A stretch of 64,000 nt of DNA. Origin: Aurelia coerulea (taxonomy: Eukaryota > Cnidaria > Scyphozoa > Semaeostomeae > Ulmaridae). Made by a program: the position numbers and the translations under genes. Below are positions 1-13,515 of this stretch, piece by piece. The stretch spans positions 8,875,896 to 8,939,895 of the forward strand of contig CM076957.1 of NCBI GenBank assembly GCA_039566865.1, read 5' to 3'. Under the pieces are notes generated by a model. That model was not told where the DNA came from, ran no database searches, and was given only the letters and a program-made list of their open reading frames with translations. The first letter of the stretch is position 1; each line of letters opens with the position of its first letter.

Positions 1-401
1 CATTTAATTAATCGATGTTTGTTTATGCAGTAAAGCTAAAATGAGACTAAAGAAAAAACTAATGTCTATAGTAATGTTTCCAAGAATGGCTGCAAGAGCA
101 CTAATATAGTGCTATAAAAGAAGTTACTGGCAGAACCAAAGTTTTAAAGAACGAAGAGTGCAATACTCTTTATAATATATATTGTAGCTACTAAAGTACG
201 TTAATCTACACTTTTTGTTGTTATATTTTGTTTTCTTTGAGAAAATAAACATTTAATTAATCGATGTTTGTTTATGCAGTAAAGCTAAAATGAGACTAAA
301 GAAAAAACTAATGTCTATAGTAATGTTTCCAAAAATAACTGCTACAGCACTAATATAGTGCTCTAAAAGAAATTACTGGCAGAGCTAAAGTTTTAAAGGA
401 C

Positions 402-420
402 AAAGAGTGCAATACTCTTT
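402..420 (+). other. Second monomer hairpin (typical copy)
   Basis: AAAGAGTGCAATACTCTTT is a 7-bp inverted repeat with loop GCAAT. In the more common GAAGAGTGCAATACTCTTT form six pairs remain. In units with GGACCATGAGTGCAATATTC the pairing is largely lost, so this hairpin is class-specific and not universal. Confidence 0.65.
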
Positions 421-594
421 ATAATATTTATTGTAGCTACTAAAGTACGTTAATCCACACTTTTTGTTGTTATATTTTGTTTTCTTTGAGAAAATAAACA
501 CTTAATTAATCGATGTTTGTTTATGCAGTAAAGCTAAAATGAGACTAAAGAAAAAGCTAATGTCTAAAGTAATGTTTCCAAGAATGGCTGCTGC

Positions 595-611
595 AGCACT
601 AATATAGTGCT
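595..611 (+). other. Central monomer hairpin (typical copy)
   Basis: AGCACTAATATAGTGCT is a perfect 7-bp inverted repeat with a 3-nt ATA loop. It lies in the middle of nearly every A- and B-type monomer. In the long-frame class it becomes AGCACTAATAAAGTGCT, which keeps a 6-bp stem and turns the TAG stop into AAG. It is one of the most constant parts of the unit. Confidence 0.8.
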
Positions 612-1011
612 ATAAAAGAAATTACTGGCAGAACCAAAGTTTTAAAGGACAAAGAGTGAAATACTCTTTATAATATATATTGTAGCTACTAAAGTACGTG
701 AATATACACTTTTTGTTGTTATATTTTGTTTTCTTTGAGAAAATAAACATTTAATTAATCGATGTTTGTTTATGCAGTGAAGCTAAAATGAAACGAAAGA
801 AAAAACTAATGTCTATAGTAAGGTTTCCAAAAATAACTGCTATAGCACTAATATAGTGCTCTAAAAGAAATTACTGGCAGAGCTAAAGTTTTAAAGGACG
901 AAGAGTGCAATACTCTTTATAATATATAATGTAGCTGCTAAAGTACGTTAATCAACACTTTTTGTTATTATATTTTGTTTTCTTTGAGAAAATAAACATT
1001 TAATTAATCGA

Positions 1012-1243
1012 TGTTTGTTTATGCTGTAAAGCTAAAATGAGACTAAAGAAAAAACTAATGTTTATAGTAATGTTTCCAAGAATGGCTGCTGCAGCACTAA
1101 TAAAGTTCTATAAAGAAGTTATTGGCAGAACTAAAGTTTTAAAGGACCATGAGTGCAATATTCTTTAAAATATATATTTTGGCTACTAAAGTAAGTTAAT
1201 CCACCCTTTTATTGTTATATTTTGTTTTCTTTGAGAAAATAAA
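1012..1243 (+). repeat. A-type monomer with some B/C-like 3' features (example)
   Basis: Example of the class that begins ATGAGACTAAAGAAAAAACT, followed by TGTTTCCAAGAATGGCTGC. In most A-type units the central hairpin is the perfect AGCACTA-ATA-TAGTGCT and one extra base after TATAAAA shifts the frame relative to the long-frame monomers. This particular unit carries AATAAAGTT in place of AATATAGTG, showing that the classes recombine. Together with the B-type this resembles the two-box logic of other animal satellites. Confidence 0.6.
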
Positions 1244-2589
1244 CATTTAATTAATCGATGTTTGTTTATGCAGTAAAGCTAAAATGAGATTAGAGAAAAA
1301 ACTAATGTCTATAGTAATGTTTCCAAGAATTGCAGCTACCGCACTAATATAGTGCTATAAAAGAAATTACTGGCAGAGCCAAAGTTTTAAAGGACGAAGA
1401 GTGCAATACTCTTTATAATGTATAATGTAGCTGCTAAAGTACGTTAATCAACACTTTTTGTTATTATATTTTGTTTTCTTTGAGAAAATAAACATTTAAT
1501 TAATCGATGTTTGTTTATGCTGCAAAGCTAAAATGAGACTAAAGAAAAAACTAATGTCTATTGTAATGTTTCCAAGAATGGCTGTTACAGCACTAATATA
1601 GTGCTATAAAAAAGTTACTGGCAGAACTAAAGTTTTAAAGGACCATGAGTGCAATATTCTTTATAATATATAATGTAGCTACTAAAGTACGTTAATCCAC
1701 ACTTTTTGTTGTTATATTTTGTTTTCTTTGAGAAAATAAACATTTAATTAATCGATGTTTGTTTATGCAGTAAAGCTAAAATGAGACCAAAGAAAAAACT
1801 AATGTCTATAGTAATGTTTCCAAAAATAACTGCTACAGCACTAATATAGTGCTCTAAAAGAAATTACTGGCAGAACTAAAGTTTTAAAGGACAAAGAGTG
1901 CAATACTCTTTATAATATATATTTTGGATACTAAAGTAAGTTAATTCACACTTTTTGTGTTTTTATTTTGTTTTATTTGAGAAAATGAACATTTAATTAA
2001 TCAATGTTTGTTTATGCAGTAAAGCAAAAATGAGACTAAAGATAAAACTAATGTCTATAGTAATGTTTCCAAGAACTGCAGCTACAGCACTAATATAGTG
2101 CTATAAAGGAAATTACTGGCAGAACTAAAGTTTTAAAGGACGAAGAGTGCAATATTCTTTATAATATATATTTTAGCTACTAAAGTAAGTTAATCCACAC
2201 ATTTTTTGTTTATGTTTTGTTTTCTTTGAGAAAATGAACATTTAATTAATCGATGTTTGTTTATGCAGTAAAGCTAAAATAAAACGAAAGAAAAAACTAA
2301 TGTCTATAGTAATGTTTCCAAGAATGGCTGCTACAGCACTAATATAGTGCTATAAAAGAAATTACTGGCAGATCCAAAGTTTTAAAGAACGAAGAGTGCA
2401 ATACTCTTTATAATATATATTGTAGCTACTAAAGTACGTTAATCCACACTTTTAGTGTTTTTATTTTGTTTTATTTGAGAAAATGAACATTTAATTAATC
2501 AATGTTTGTTTATGCATTAAAGCTAAAATGAAACTAAAGAAAAAATTAATGTCTATAGTAATGTTTCCAAGAATTGCAGCTACAGCACT

Positions 2590-4603
2590 AATATAGTGCT
2601 ATAAAAGAAATTACTGGCAGAACCAAAGTTTTAAAGAACGAAGAGTGCAATACTCCTCATAATATATATTATAGCTATTAAAGTACGTTAATCTACACTT
2701 TTTGTTGTTATATTTATTTTTCTTTGAGAAAATAAACATTTTATTAATCGATGTTTGTTTATGCAGTAAACTAAAATAAAACGAAAGAAAAAACTAATGT
2801 TTATAGTAATCTTTCAAAAATTGGTTGCTGCAGCACTAATATAGTGCTATAAAAAAATTACTGGTAGAACTAAAGTTTTAAAGGACGATGAGTGCAATAT
2901 TCTTTATAATATATAATTTAGCTACTAAAGTACGCTAATCCACACTTTTTGTTGTTATATTTTGTTTTCTTTGAGAAAATAAACATTTAATTAATCGATG
3001 TTTGTTTATGCAGTAAAGCTAAAATGAGACTAAAGAAAAAACTAATGTCTATAGTAATGTTTCCAAGAACTGCAGCTACAGCATTAATATAGTGCTATAA
3101 AGGAATTTACTGGCAGAACCAAAGTTTTAAAGGACGAAGAGTGCAATACTCTTTATAATATATATTGTAGCTACTAAAGTACGTGAATATACACTTTTTG
3201 TTGTTATATTTTGTTTTCTTTGAAAAAAATAAACATTTAATTAATCGATGTTTGTTTATGCAGTGAAGCTAAAAGGAAACGAAAGAAAAAACTAATGTCT
3301 ATAGTAATGTTTCCAAAAATAACTGCTACAGCACTAATATAGTGCTCTAAAAGAAATTACTGGCAGAACTAAAGTTTTAAAGGACGAAGAGTGCAATACT
3401 CTTTATAATATATATTGTAGCTACTAACGTACGTTAATCCACACTTTTTGTTGTTATATTTTGTTTTCTTTGAGAAAATAAACACTTAATTAATCGATGT
3501 TTGTTTATGCAGTAAAGCTAAAATGAGACTAAAGAAAAAGCTAACGTTTAAAGTAATGTTTCCAAGAATGGCTGCTGCAGCACTAATATAGTGCTATAAA
3601 AGAAATTACTGGCAGAACTAAAGTTTTAAAGGACAAAGAGTGCAATACTCTTTATAATATATATTTTGGATACTAAAGTAAGTTAATCCACACTTTTTGT
3701 GTTTTTATTCTGTTTTATTTGAGAAAATGAACATTTAATTAATCAATGTTTGTTTATGCAGTAAAGCTAAAATGAGACTAAAGATAAAACTAATGTCTAT
3801 AGTAATGTTTCCAAGAATAGATGCTACTTCACTAATATAGTGCTATAAAAGAAATTACGGGCAAAACAAAAGTTTTAAAGGACCATGAGTGCAATATTCT
3901 TTATAATATTTATTTTGGCTACTAAATTGAGTTAATCCACACTTTTTTTGTTTTTATTTTGTTTTATTTGAGAAAATGAACATTTAATTAATCAATGTTT
4001 GTTTATGCAGTAAAGCTAAAATGAGACTAAAGAAAAAACTAATGTCTATAGTAATGTTTCCAAGAATGGCTGCTACAGCACTAATATAGTGCTATAAAAG
4101 AAATTACTGGCAGAACAAAAGTTTTAAAGAACGAAGAGTGCAATACTCCTCATAATATATATTATAGCTATTAAAGTACGTTAATCTACACTTTTTGTTG
4201 TTATATTTTGTTTTCTTTGAGAAAATAAACATTTAATTAATCGATGTTTGTTTATGCAGTAAACTAAAATAAAACGAAAGAAAAAACTAATGTTTATAGT
4301 AATCTTTCAAAAATTGGTTGCTGCAGCACTAATATAGTGCTATAAAAAAATTACTGGTAGAACTAAAGTTTTAAAGGACGATGAGTGCAATATTCTTTAT
4401 AATATATAATTTAGCTACTAAAGTACGCTAATCCACACTTTTTGTTGTTATATTTTGTTTTCTTTGAGAAAATAAACATTTAATTAATCGATGTTTGTTT
4501 ATGCAGTAAAGCTAAAATGAGACTAAAGAAAAAACTAATGTCTATAGTAATGTTTCCAAGAACTGCAGCTACAGCACTAATATAGTGCTATAAAGGAAAT
4601 TAC
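2590..4603 (+). repeat. Duplicated multi-monomer segment, offset 1,493 bp
   Basis: The stretch about 2,590-3,110 recurs at about 4,083-4,603. Shared private variants include CAATACTCCTCATAATATAT, AGTAAACTAAAATAAAACG, TATAAAAAAATTACTGGTAG and AAGAACTGCAGCTACAGCA. An offset of 1,493 bp equals six monomers, as expected for unequal exchange in register. Confidence 0.7.
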
Positions 4604-5469
4604 TGGCAGAACTAAAGTTTTAAAGGACGAAGAGTGCAATATTCTTTATAATATATATTTTAGCTACTAAAGTAAGTTAATCCACACATTTTTTGTTTAT
4701 GTTTGTTTTCTTTGAGAAAATGAACATTTAATTAATCGATGTTTGTTTATGCAGTAAAGCTAAAATGAGACTAAAGAAAAAACTAATGTCTATAGTAATG
4801 TTTCCAAAAATAACTGCTACAGGAGTAATATAGTGCTCTAAAAGAAATTACTGGCAGAGCTAAAGTTTTAAAGGACAAAGAGTGCAATACTCTTTAAAAT
4901 ATTTATTGTAGCTACTAAAGTACGTTAATCCACACTTTTTGTTGTTATATTTTGTTTTCTTTGAGAAAATAAACACTTAATTAATCGATGTTTGTTTATG
5001 CAGTAAAGCTAAAATGAGACTAAAGAAAAAGCTAATGTTTAAAGTAATGTTTCCAAGAATGGCTGCTGCAGCACTAATATAGTGCTATAAAAGAAATTAC
5101 TGGCAGAACCAAAGTTTTAAAGGACGAAGAGTGCAATACTCTTTATAATATATATTGTAGCTACTAACGTACGTTAATCCACACTTTTTGTTGTTATATT
5201 TTGTTTTCTTTGAGAAAATAAACATTTAATTAATCGATTTTTGTTTATAAAGTAAAGCTAAAATTAAACGAAAGAAATAACTAATGTATATGGTAATGTT
5301 TCAAAAAATCGTTGCTGCAGCACTAATAAAGTTCTTTAAAGAAGTTACTGGCAGAACTAAAGTTTTAAAGGACCATGAGTGCAATATTCTTTATAATATA
5401 TATTTTGGCTACTAAAGTAAGTTAATCCACACTTTTTGTTGTTATATTTTGTTTTCTTTGAGAAAATAA

Positions 5470-7945
5470 ACATTTAATTAATCGATGTTTGTTTATGCAG
5501 TAAAGCTAAAATGAAACGAAAGAAAAAACTAATGTTTATAGTAATGTTTCCAAGAATGGCTGCTACAGCACTAATATAGTGCTATAAAGAAGTTACTGGC
5601 AGAACTAAAGTTTTAAAGGACCATGAGTGCAATATTCTTTATAATATTTAATGTAGCTACTAAAGTACGTTAATCCACACTTTTTGTTGTTATATTTTGT
5701 TTTCTTTGAGAAAATAAACATTTAATTAATCGATGTTTGTTGATGCTGTAAAGCTAAAATGATACTAAAGAAAAAACTAATGTCTATTGTAATGTTTCCA
5801 AGAATGGCTGCTACAGCACTATAAAGAAGTTACTGGCAGAACTAAAGTTTTAAAGGACCAAGAGTGCAATATTCTTTATAATATATAATGTAGCTACTAA
5901 AGTACGTTAATCCACACTTTTTGTTGTTATATTTTGTTTTCTTTGAGAAAATAAACATTTTATTAATCGATGTTTGTTTATGCCTTAAAGCTAAAATGAG
6001 ACTAAAAAAAATAATGTCTATAGTAATGTTTCCAAGAAAGACTGCTACAGCACTAATATAGTGCTATAAAAGAAATTACTGGCAGAATCAAAGTTTTAAA
6101 GGACGAAGAGTGCAATACTCTTTATAATATATATTGTAGCTATTAAAGTACGTTAATCTACACTTTTTGTTGTTATATTTTGTTTTCTTTGAGAAAATAA
6201 ACATTTAATTAATCGATGTTTGTTTATGCAGTAAAGCTAAAATGAAACGAAAGAAAAAACTAATGTTTATCGTAATCTTTCAAAAATTAGTTGCCGCAGC
6301 ACTAATATAGTGCTATAAAAAAGTTACTGGTAGAACTAAAGTTTTAAAGGACCATGAGTGCAATATTCTTTATAATATATAATGTAGCTACTAAAGTACG
6401 TTAATCCACACTTTTTGTTGTCATATTTTGTTTTCTTTGAGAAAATAAACATTTAATTAATCGATGTTTGTTTATGCAGTAAAGCTAAAATGAGACTAAA
6501 GAAAAAACTAATGTCTATAGTAATGTTTCCAAGAATGGCTGCAAGAGCACTAATATAGTGCTATAAAAGAAGTTACTGGCAGAACCAAAGTTTTAAAGAA
6601 CGAAGAGTGCAATACTCTTTATAATATATATTGTAGCTACTAAAGTACGTTAATCTACACTTTTTGTTGTTATATTTTGTTTTCTTTTAGAAAATAAACA
6701 TTTAATTAATCGATGTTTGTTTATGCTGTAAAGCTAAAATGAAACGAAAGAAATAACTAATGTATATAGTAATGTTTCTAAAAATAATTGCTGCAGCACT
6801 AATAAAGTGCTATAAAGAAGTTAATGGCAGAACTAAAGTTTTAAAGGACCATGAGTGCAATATTCTTTATAATATATATTTTGGCTACTTATGTAAGTTA
6901 ATCCACACTTTTTGTGTTTGTATTTTGTTTTCTTTGAGAAAATGAACATTTAATTAATCGATGTTTGTTTATGCAGTAAAGCTAAAATGAGACCAAAAAA
7001 AAAACTATTGTCTATAGTAATGTTTCCAAGAAAGGCTGCTACAGCACTAATATAGTGCTATAAAAGAAATTACTGGCAGAATCAAAGTTTTAAAGGACGA
7101 AGAGTGCAATACTCTTTATAATATATAATGTAGCTACTAAAGTACGTTAATCCACACTTTGTGTTGTTATTTTTTGTTTTCTTTGAGAAAATAAACATTT
7201 AATTAATCGATGTTTGTTTATGCCTTAAATCTAAAATGAGACTAAAAAAAAGCTAATGTTAATAGTAATCTTTCAAAAATTAGTTGCCGCAGCACCAATA
7301 TAGTGCTATAAAAAAGTTACTGGTAGAACTAAAGTTTTAAAGGACCATGAGTGCAATATTCTTTATAATATATAATGTAGCTACTAAAGTACGTTAATCC
7401 ACACTTTGTGTTGTTATATTTTGTTTTCTTTGAGAAAATGAACATTTAATTAATCGATGTTTGTTTATGCAGTAAAGCTAAAATGAGACTAAAGAAAAAA
7501 CTAATGTCTATAGTAATGTTTCCAAAAATAGGTTGCTGCAGCACTGATATAGTGCTATAAAAAAGTTACTGGTAGTACTAGAGTTTTAAAGGGTCATGAG
7601 TGCAATATTCTTTATAATATATAATGTAGCTACTAAAGTACGTTGATCCACACTTTTTGTTGTTATATTTTGTTTTCTTTGAGAAAATAAACACTTAATT
7701 AATCGATGTTTGTTTATGCAGTAAAGCTAAAATGAGACTAAAGAAAAAACTAATGTCTATAGTAATGTTTCCAAGAATGGCTGCTACAGCACTAATATAA
7801 AAGAAATTACTGGCAGAACTAAAGTTTTAAAGGACCATGAGTACAATATTCTTTATAATATATATTTTGGCTACTTATGTAAGTTAATCCACATGTTTTG
7901 TGATTGTATTTTGCTTTCTTTGAGAAAATGAACATTTAAATAATC
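5470..7945 (+). repeat. Higher-order duplication, copy 1 (offset 3,456 bp)
   Basis: This ~2.5-kb stretch is repeated almost base for base at 8,926-11,401. Private variants shared by both copies include a monomer with the hairpin deleted (CAGCACTATAAAGAAG), TGCCTTAAAG, ATGGCTGCAAGAGCAC, TTCTTTTAGAAAATAAAC and GTACTAGAGTTTTAAAGGGT. The few differences include CTACTTATG versus CTACTTAAG in the ORF region near 6,890 and 10,346. The near-identity indicates a recent event compared with the average monomer divergence. Confidence 0.9.
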
Positions 7946-8925
7946 GATGTTTGTTTATGCAGTACAGCTAAAATGAGACTAAAGAAAAACTAATGTCTAT
8001 AGTAATGTTTCCAAAAATAACTGCTACAGCACTAATATAGTGCTCTAAAAGAAATTACTGGCAGAACCAAAGTTTTAAAGGACGAAGAGTGCAATACTCT
8101 TTATAATATATATTGTAGCTACTAACGTACGTTAATCCACACTTTTTGTTGTTATATTTTGTTTTCTTTGAGAAAATAAACATTTAATTAATCGATTTTT
8201 GTTTATAAAGTAAAGCTAAAATTAAACGAAAGAAATAACTAATGTATATGGTAATGTTTCAAAAAATCGTTGCTGCAGCACTAATAAAGTTCTTTAAAGA
8301 AGTTACTGGCAGAACTAAAGTTTTAAAGGACCATGAGTGCAATATTCTTTATAATATATATTTTGGCTACTAAAGTAAGTTAATCCACACTTTTTGTTGT
8401 TATATTTTGTTTTCTTTGAGAAAATAAACATTTAATTAATCGATGTTTGTTTATGCAGTAAAGCTAAAATGAGACTAAAGAAAAAATTAATGTCTATAGT
8501 AATGTTTCCAAGAATTGCAGCTACAGCACTAATATAGTGCTATAAAAGAAATTACTGGCAGAACCAAAGATTTAAAGGATGAAGAGTGCAATACTCTTTA
8601 TAATATATATTGTAACTACTAAAGTACGTTAATCCACACTTTTTGTTGTTATGTTTTGTTTTCTTTGAGAAAATAAACATTTAATTAATCGATGTTTGTT
8701 TATGCCTTAAAGCTAAAATGAGACTAAAAAAAAAACTAATGTCTATAGTAATGTTTCCAAGAAAGGCTGCTACAGCACTAATATAGTGCTATAAAAGAAA
8801 TTACTGGCAGAATCAAAGTTTTAAAGGACGAAGAGTGCAATACTCTTTATAATATATAATGTAGCTACTAAAGTACGTTAATCCACACTTTTTGTTGTTA
8901 TATTTTGTTTTCTTTGAGAAAATAA

Positions 8926-11401
8926 ACATTTAATTAATCGATGTTTGTTTATGAAGTAAAGCTAAAATGAAACGAAAGAAAAAACTAATGTTTATAGTAA
9001 TGTATCCAAGAATGGCTGCTACAGCACTAATATAGTGCTATAAAGAAGTTACTGGCAGAACTAAAGTTTTAAAGGACCATGAGTGCAATATTCTTTATAA
9101 TATTTAATGTAGCTACTAAAGTACGTTAATCCACACTTTTTGTTGTTATATTTTGTTTTCTTTGAGAAAATAAACATTTAATTAATCGATGTTTGTTTAT
9201 GCTGTAAAGCTAAAATGAGACTAAAGAAAAAACTAATGTCTATTGTAATGTTTCCAAGAATGGCTGCTACAGCACTATAAAGAAGTTACTGGCAGAACTA
9301 AAGTTTTAAAGGACCAAGAGTGCAATATTCTTTATAATATATAATGTAGCTACTAAAGTACGTTAATCCACACTTTTTGTTGTTATATTTTGTTTTCTTT
9401 GAGAAAATAAACATTTTATTAATCGATGTTTGTTTATGCCTTAAAGCTAAAATGAGACTAAAAAAAATAATGTCTATAGTAATGTTTCCAAGAAAGACTG
9501 CTACAGCACTAATATAGTGCTATAAAAGAAATTACTGGCAGAATCAAAGTTTTAAAGGACGAAGAGTGCAATACTCTTTATAATATATATTGTAGCTATT
9601 AAAGTACGTTAATCTACACTTTTTGTTGTTATATTTTGTTTTCTTTGAGAAAATAAACATTTAATTAATCGATGTTTGTTTATGCAGTAAAGCTAAAATG
9701 AAACGAAAGAAAAAACTAATGTTTATCGTAATCTTTCAAAAATTAGTTGCCGCAGCACTAATATAGTGCTATAAAAAAGTTACTGGTAGAACTAAAGTTT
9801 TAAAGGACCATGAGTGCAATATTCTTTATAATATATAATGTAGCTACTAAAGTACGTTAATCCACACTTTTTGTTGTCATATTTTGTTTTCTTTGAGAAA
9901 ATAAACATTTAATTAATCGATGTTTGTTTATGCAGTAAAGCTAAAATGAGACTAAAGAAAAAACTAATGTCTATAGTAATGTTTCCAAGAATGGCTGCAA
10001 GAGCACTAATATAGTGCTATAAAAGAAGTTACTGGCAGAACCAAAGTTTTAAAGAACGAAGAGTGCAATACTCTTTATAATATATATTGTAGCTACTAAA
10101 GTACGTTAATCTACACTTTTTGTTGTTATATTTTGTTTTCTTTTAGAAAATAAACATTTAATTAATCGATGTTTGTTTATGCTGTAAAGCTAAAATGAAA
10201 CGAAAGAAATAACTAATGTATATAGTAATGTTTCTAAAAATAATTGCTGCAGCACTAATAAAGTGCTATAAAGAAGTTAATGGCAGAACTAAAGTTTTAA
10301 AGGACCATGAGTGCAATATTCTTTATAATATATATTTTGGCTACTTAAGTAAGTTAATCCACACTTTTTGTGTTTGTATTTTGTTTTCTTTGAGAAAATG
10401 AACATTTAATTAATCGATGTTTGTTTATGCAGTAAAGCTAAAATGAGACCAAAAAAAAAACTATTGTCTATAGTAATGTTTCCAAGAAAGGCTGCTACAG
10501 CACTAATATAGTGCTATAAAAGAAATTACTGGCAGAATCAAAGTTTTAAAGGACGAAGAGTGCAATACTCTTTATAATATATAATGTAGCTACTAAAGTA
10601 CGTTAATCCACACTTTGTGTTGTTATTTTTTGTTTTCTTTGAGAAAATAAACATTTAATTAATCGATGTTTGTTTATGCCTTAAATCTAAAATGAGACTA
10701 AAAAAAAGCTAATGTTAATAGTAATCTTTCAAAAATTAGTTGCCGCAGCACCAATATAGTGCTATAAAAAAGTTACTGGTAGAACTAAAGTTTTAAAGGA
10801 CCATGAGTGCAATATTCTTTATAATATATAATGTAGCTACTAAAGTACGTTAATCCACACTTTGTGTTGTTATATTTTGTTTTCTTTGAGAAAATGAACA
10901 TTTAATTAATCGATGTTTGTTTATGCAGTAAAGCTAAAATGAGACTAAAGAAAAAACTAATGTCTATAGTAATGTTTCCAAAAATAGGTTGCTGCAGCAC
11001 TGATATAGTGCTATAAAAAAGTTACTGGTAGTACTAGAGTTTTAAAGGGTCATGAGTGCAATATTCTTTATAATATATAATGTAGCTACTAAAGTACGTT
11101 GATCCACACTTTTTGTTGTTATATTTTGTTTTCTTTGAGAAAATAAACACTTAATTAATCGATGTTTGTTTATGCAGTAAAGCTAAAATGAGACTAAAGA
11201 AAAAACTAATGTCTATAGTAATGTTTCCAAGAATGGCTGCTACAGCACTAATATAAAAGAAATTACTGGCAGAACTAAAGTTTTAAAGGACCATGAGTAC
11301 AATATTCTTTATAATATATATTTTGGCTACTTATGTAAGTTAATCCACATGTTTTGTGATTGTATTTTGCTTTCTTTGAGAAAATGAACATTTAAATAAT
11401 C
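8926..11401 (+). repeat. Higher-order duplication, copy 2 (offset 3,456 bp)
   Basis: Partner of 5,470-7,945. Identity stops at TTTAAATAATC, where the first copy continues GATG and this one AATG. The first monomer of the window (with GCAAGAGCAC at position 92) also matches a monomer of this unit, at 6,451 and 9,907, so a third copy probably lies to the left of the window. Confidence 0.9.
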
Positions 11402-13270
11402 AATGTTTGTTTATGCAGTAAAGCTAAAATGAGACTTAAGAAAAAACTAATGTCTATAGTAATGTTTCCAAAAATAACTGCTACAGCACTAATATAGTGT
11501 TCTAAAAGAAATTACTGGCAGAAACAAAGTTTTAAAGGACGAAGAGTGCAATACTCTTTATAATATATATTGTATCTACTAAAGTACGTTAATCCACACT
11601 TTCTGTTGTTATATTTTGTTTTCTTTGAGTAAATAAACATTTAATTAATCGATGTTTGTTTATGCAGTAAACTAAAATGAAACGAAAGAAATAACTAATG
11701 TATATAGTAATGTTTCAAAAAATCGTTGCTGCAGCACTAATAAAGTGCTATAAAGAAGTTACTGGCAGAATTAAAGTTTTAAAGGACCATGAGTGCAATA
11801 TTCTTTATAATTGGCTACTAAAGTAAGTTAATCCACACTTTTTTTGTTTATGTTTTGTTTTCTTTGAGAAAATGAACATTTAATTAATCGATGTTTGTTT
11901 ATGCAGTAAAGCTAAAATGAGACTAAAGAAAAAACTAATGTCTATAGTAATGTTTCCAAAAATAACTGCTACAGCACTAATATAGTGCTCTAAAAGATAT
12001 TACTGGCAGAACTAAAGTTTTAAAGGACAAAGAGTGCAATATTCTCTATAATATATATTTTGGCTACTAAAGTAAGTTTATCCACACTTTTTGTGTTTTT
12101 ATTTTGTTTTCTTTGAGAAAATGAACATTTAATTAATCGATGTTTGTTTATGCAGTAAAGCTAAAATGAGACTAAAGAAAAAACTAATGTCTATAGTAAT
12201 GTTTCCAAAAATAACTGCTACAGCACTAATATAGTGCTCTAAAAGAAATTACTGGCAGAACTAAAGTTTTAAAGGAAAATGAGTGCAATATTCTTTATAA
12301 TTGGCTACTAAAGTAAGTAAATCCACACTTTTTGTGTTTTTATTTTGTTTTCTTTGAGAAAATGAGCATTTAATTAATCGATGTTTGTTTATGCAGTAAA
12401 GCTAAAATGAGACTAAAGAAAAAACTAATGTCTATAGTAATGTTTCTAAAAATAACTTTGGCTACTAAAGTAAGTAAATCCACACTTTTTGTGTTTTTAT
12501 TTTGTTTTCTTTGAGAAAATGAGCATTTGATTAATCGATGTTTGTTTATGCAGTAAAGCTAAAATGAAACGAAAGAAATAACTAATGTATATAGTAATGT
12601 TTCAAAAAATCGTTGCTGCAGCACTAATAAAAGTGCTATAAAGAAGTTACTGGCAGAACTAAAGTTTTAAAGGACCATGAGTGCAATATTCTTTATAATA
12701 TATAATGTAGCTACTAAAGTACGTTAATCCACACTTTTTGTTGTTATATTTTGTTTTCTTTGAGAAAATAAACACTTAATTAATCGATGTTTGTTTATGC
12801 AGTAAAGCTAAAATGAGACTAAAGAAAAAACTAATGTCTATAGTAATGTTTCCAAGAATGGCTGCTACAGCACTAATATAAAAGAAATTACTGGCAGAAC
12901 TAAAGTTTTAAAGGACCATGAGTACAATATTCTTTATAATATATATTTTGGCTACTTATGTAAGTTAATCCACATGTTTTGTGATTGTATTTTGCTTTGA
13001 ACATTTAATGAACATTTAAATAATCAATGTTTGTTGATGCAGTAAAGCTAAAATGAGACTTAAGAAAAAACTAATGTCTATAGTAATGTTTCCAAAAATA
13101 ACTGCCACAGCACTAATATAGTGCTCTAAAAGAAATTACTGGCAGAACCAAATTTTTAAAGGACGAAGAGTGCAATACTCTTTATAATTTATATATTGTA
13201 GCTACTAAAGTACGTTAATCCACACTTTTTGTTGTTATATTTTGTTTTCTTTGAGAAAATAAACATTTAA

Positions 13271-13515
13271 TTAATCGATGTTTGTTTATGCAGTAAAGCT
13301 AAAATGAAACGAAAGAAAAAACTAATGTTTATAGTAATCTTTCAAAAATTGGTTGCTGCAGCACTAATATAGTGCTATAAAAAAGTTACTGGAAGAACTA
13401 AAGTTTTAAAGGACCATGAGTGCAATATTCTTTATAATATATATTTTGGCTACTTATGTAAGTTAATCCTCACCTTTTGTGTTTGTATTTTGTTTTCTTT
13501 GAGAAAATAAACATT
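13271..13515 (+). repeat. B-type monomer (example)
   Basis: Example of the class that begins ATGAAACGAAAGAAAAAACT, followed by TAGTAATCTTTCAAAAATTG and GTTGCTGCAGCAC, then AAAAAAGTTACTGG and usually GGACCATGAGTGCAATATTC. The A-type instead has GAGACTAAAG, TTTCCAAGAATGG and mostly GGACGAAGAGTGCAATACTC. The two classes alternate irregularly through the array, and chimeric units are common. Confidence 0.65.

Noticed and set aside
6760..10401. 61-codon frames at 6,760-6,945 and 10,216-10,401, and the related 64-codon frame at 30,028-30,222, as genes
   Set aside because: They are the ordinary satellite frame started at an internal ATG and extended through the spacer because the TAA was lost by a point change (CTACTTATG, CTACTTAAG, CTACTATAG). 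An upstream TAA (GAAATAACTAATG) separates them from the usual start.
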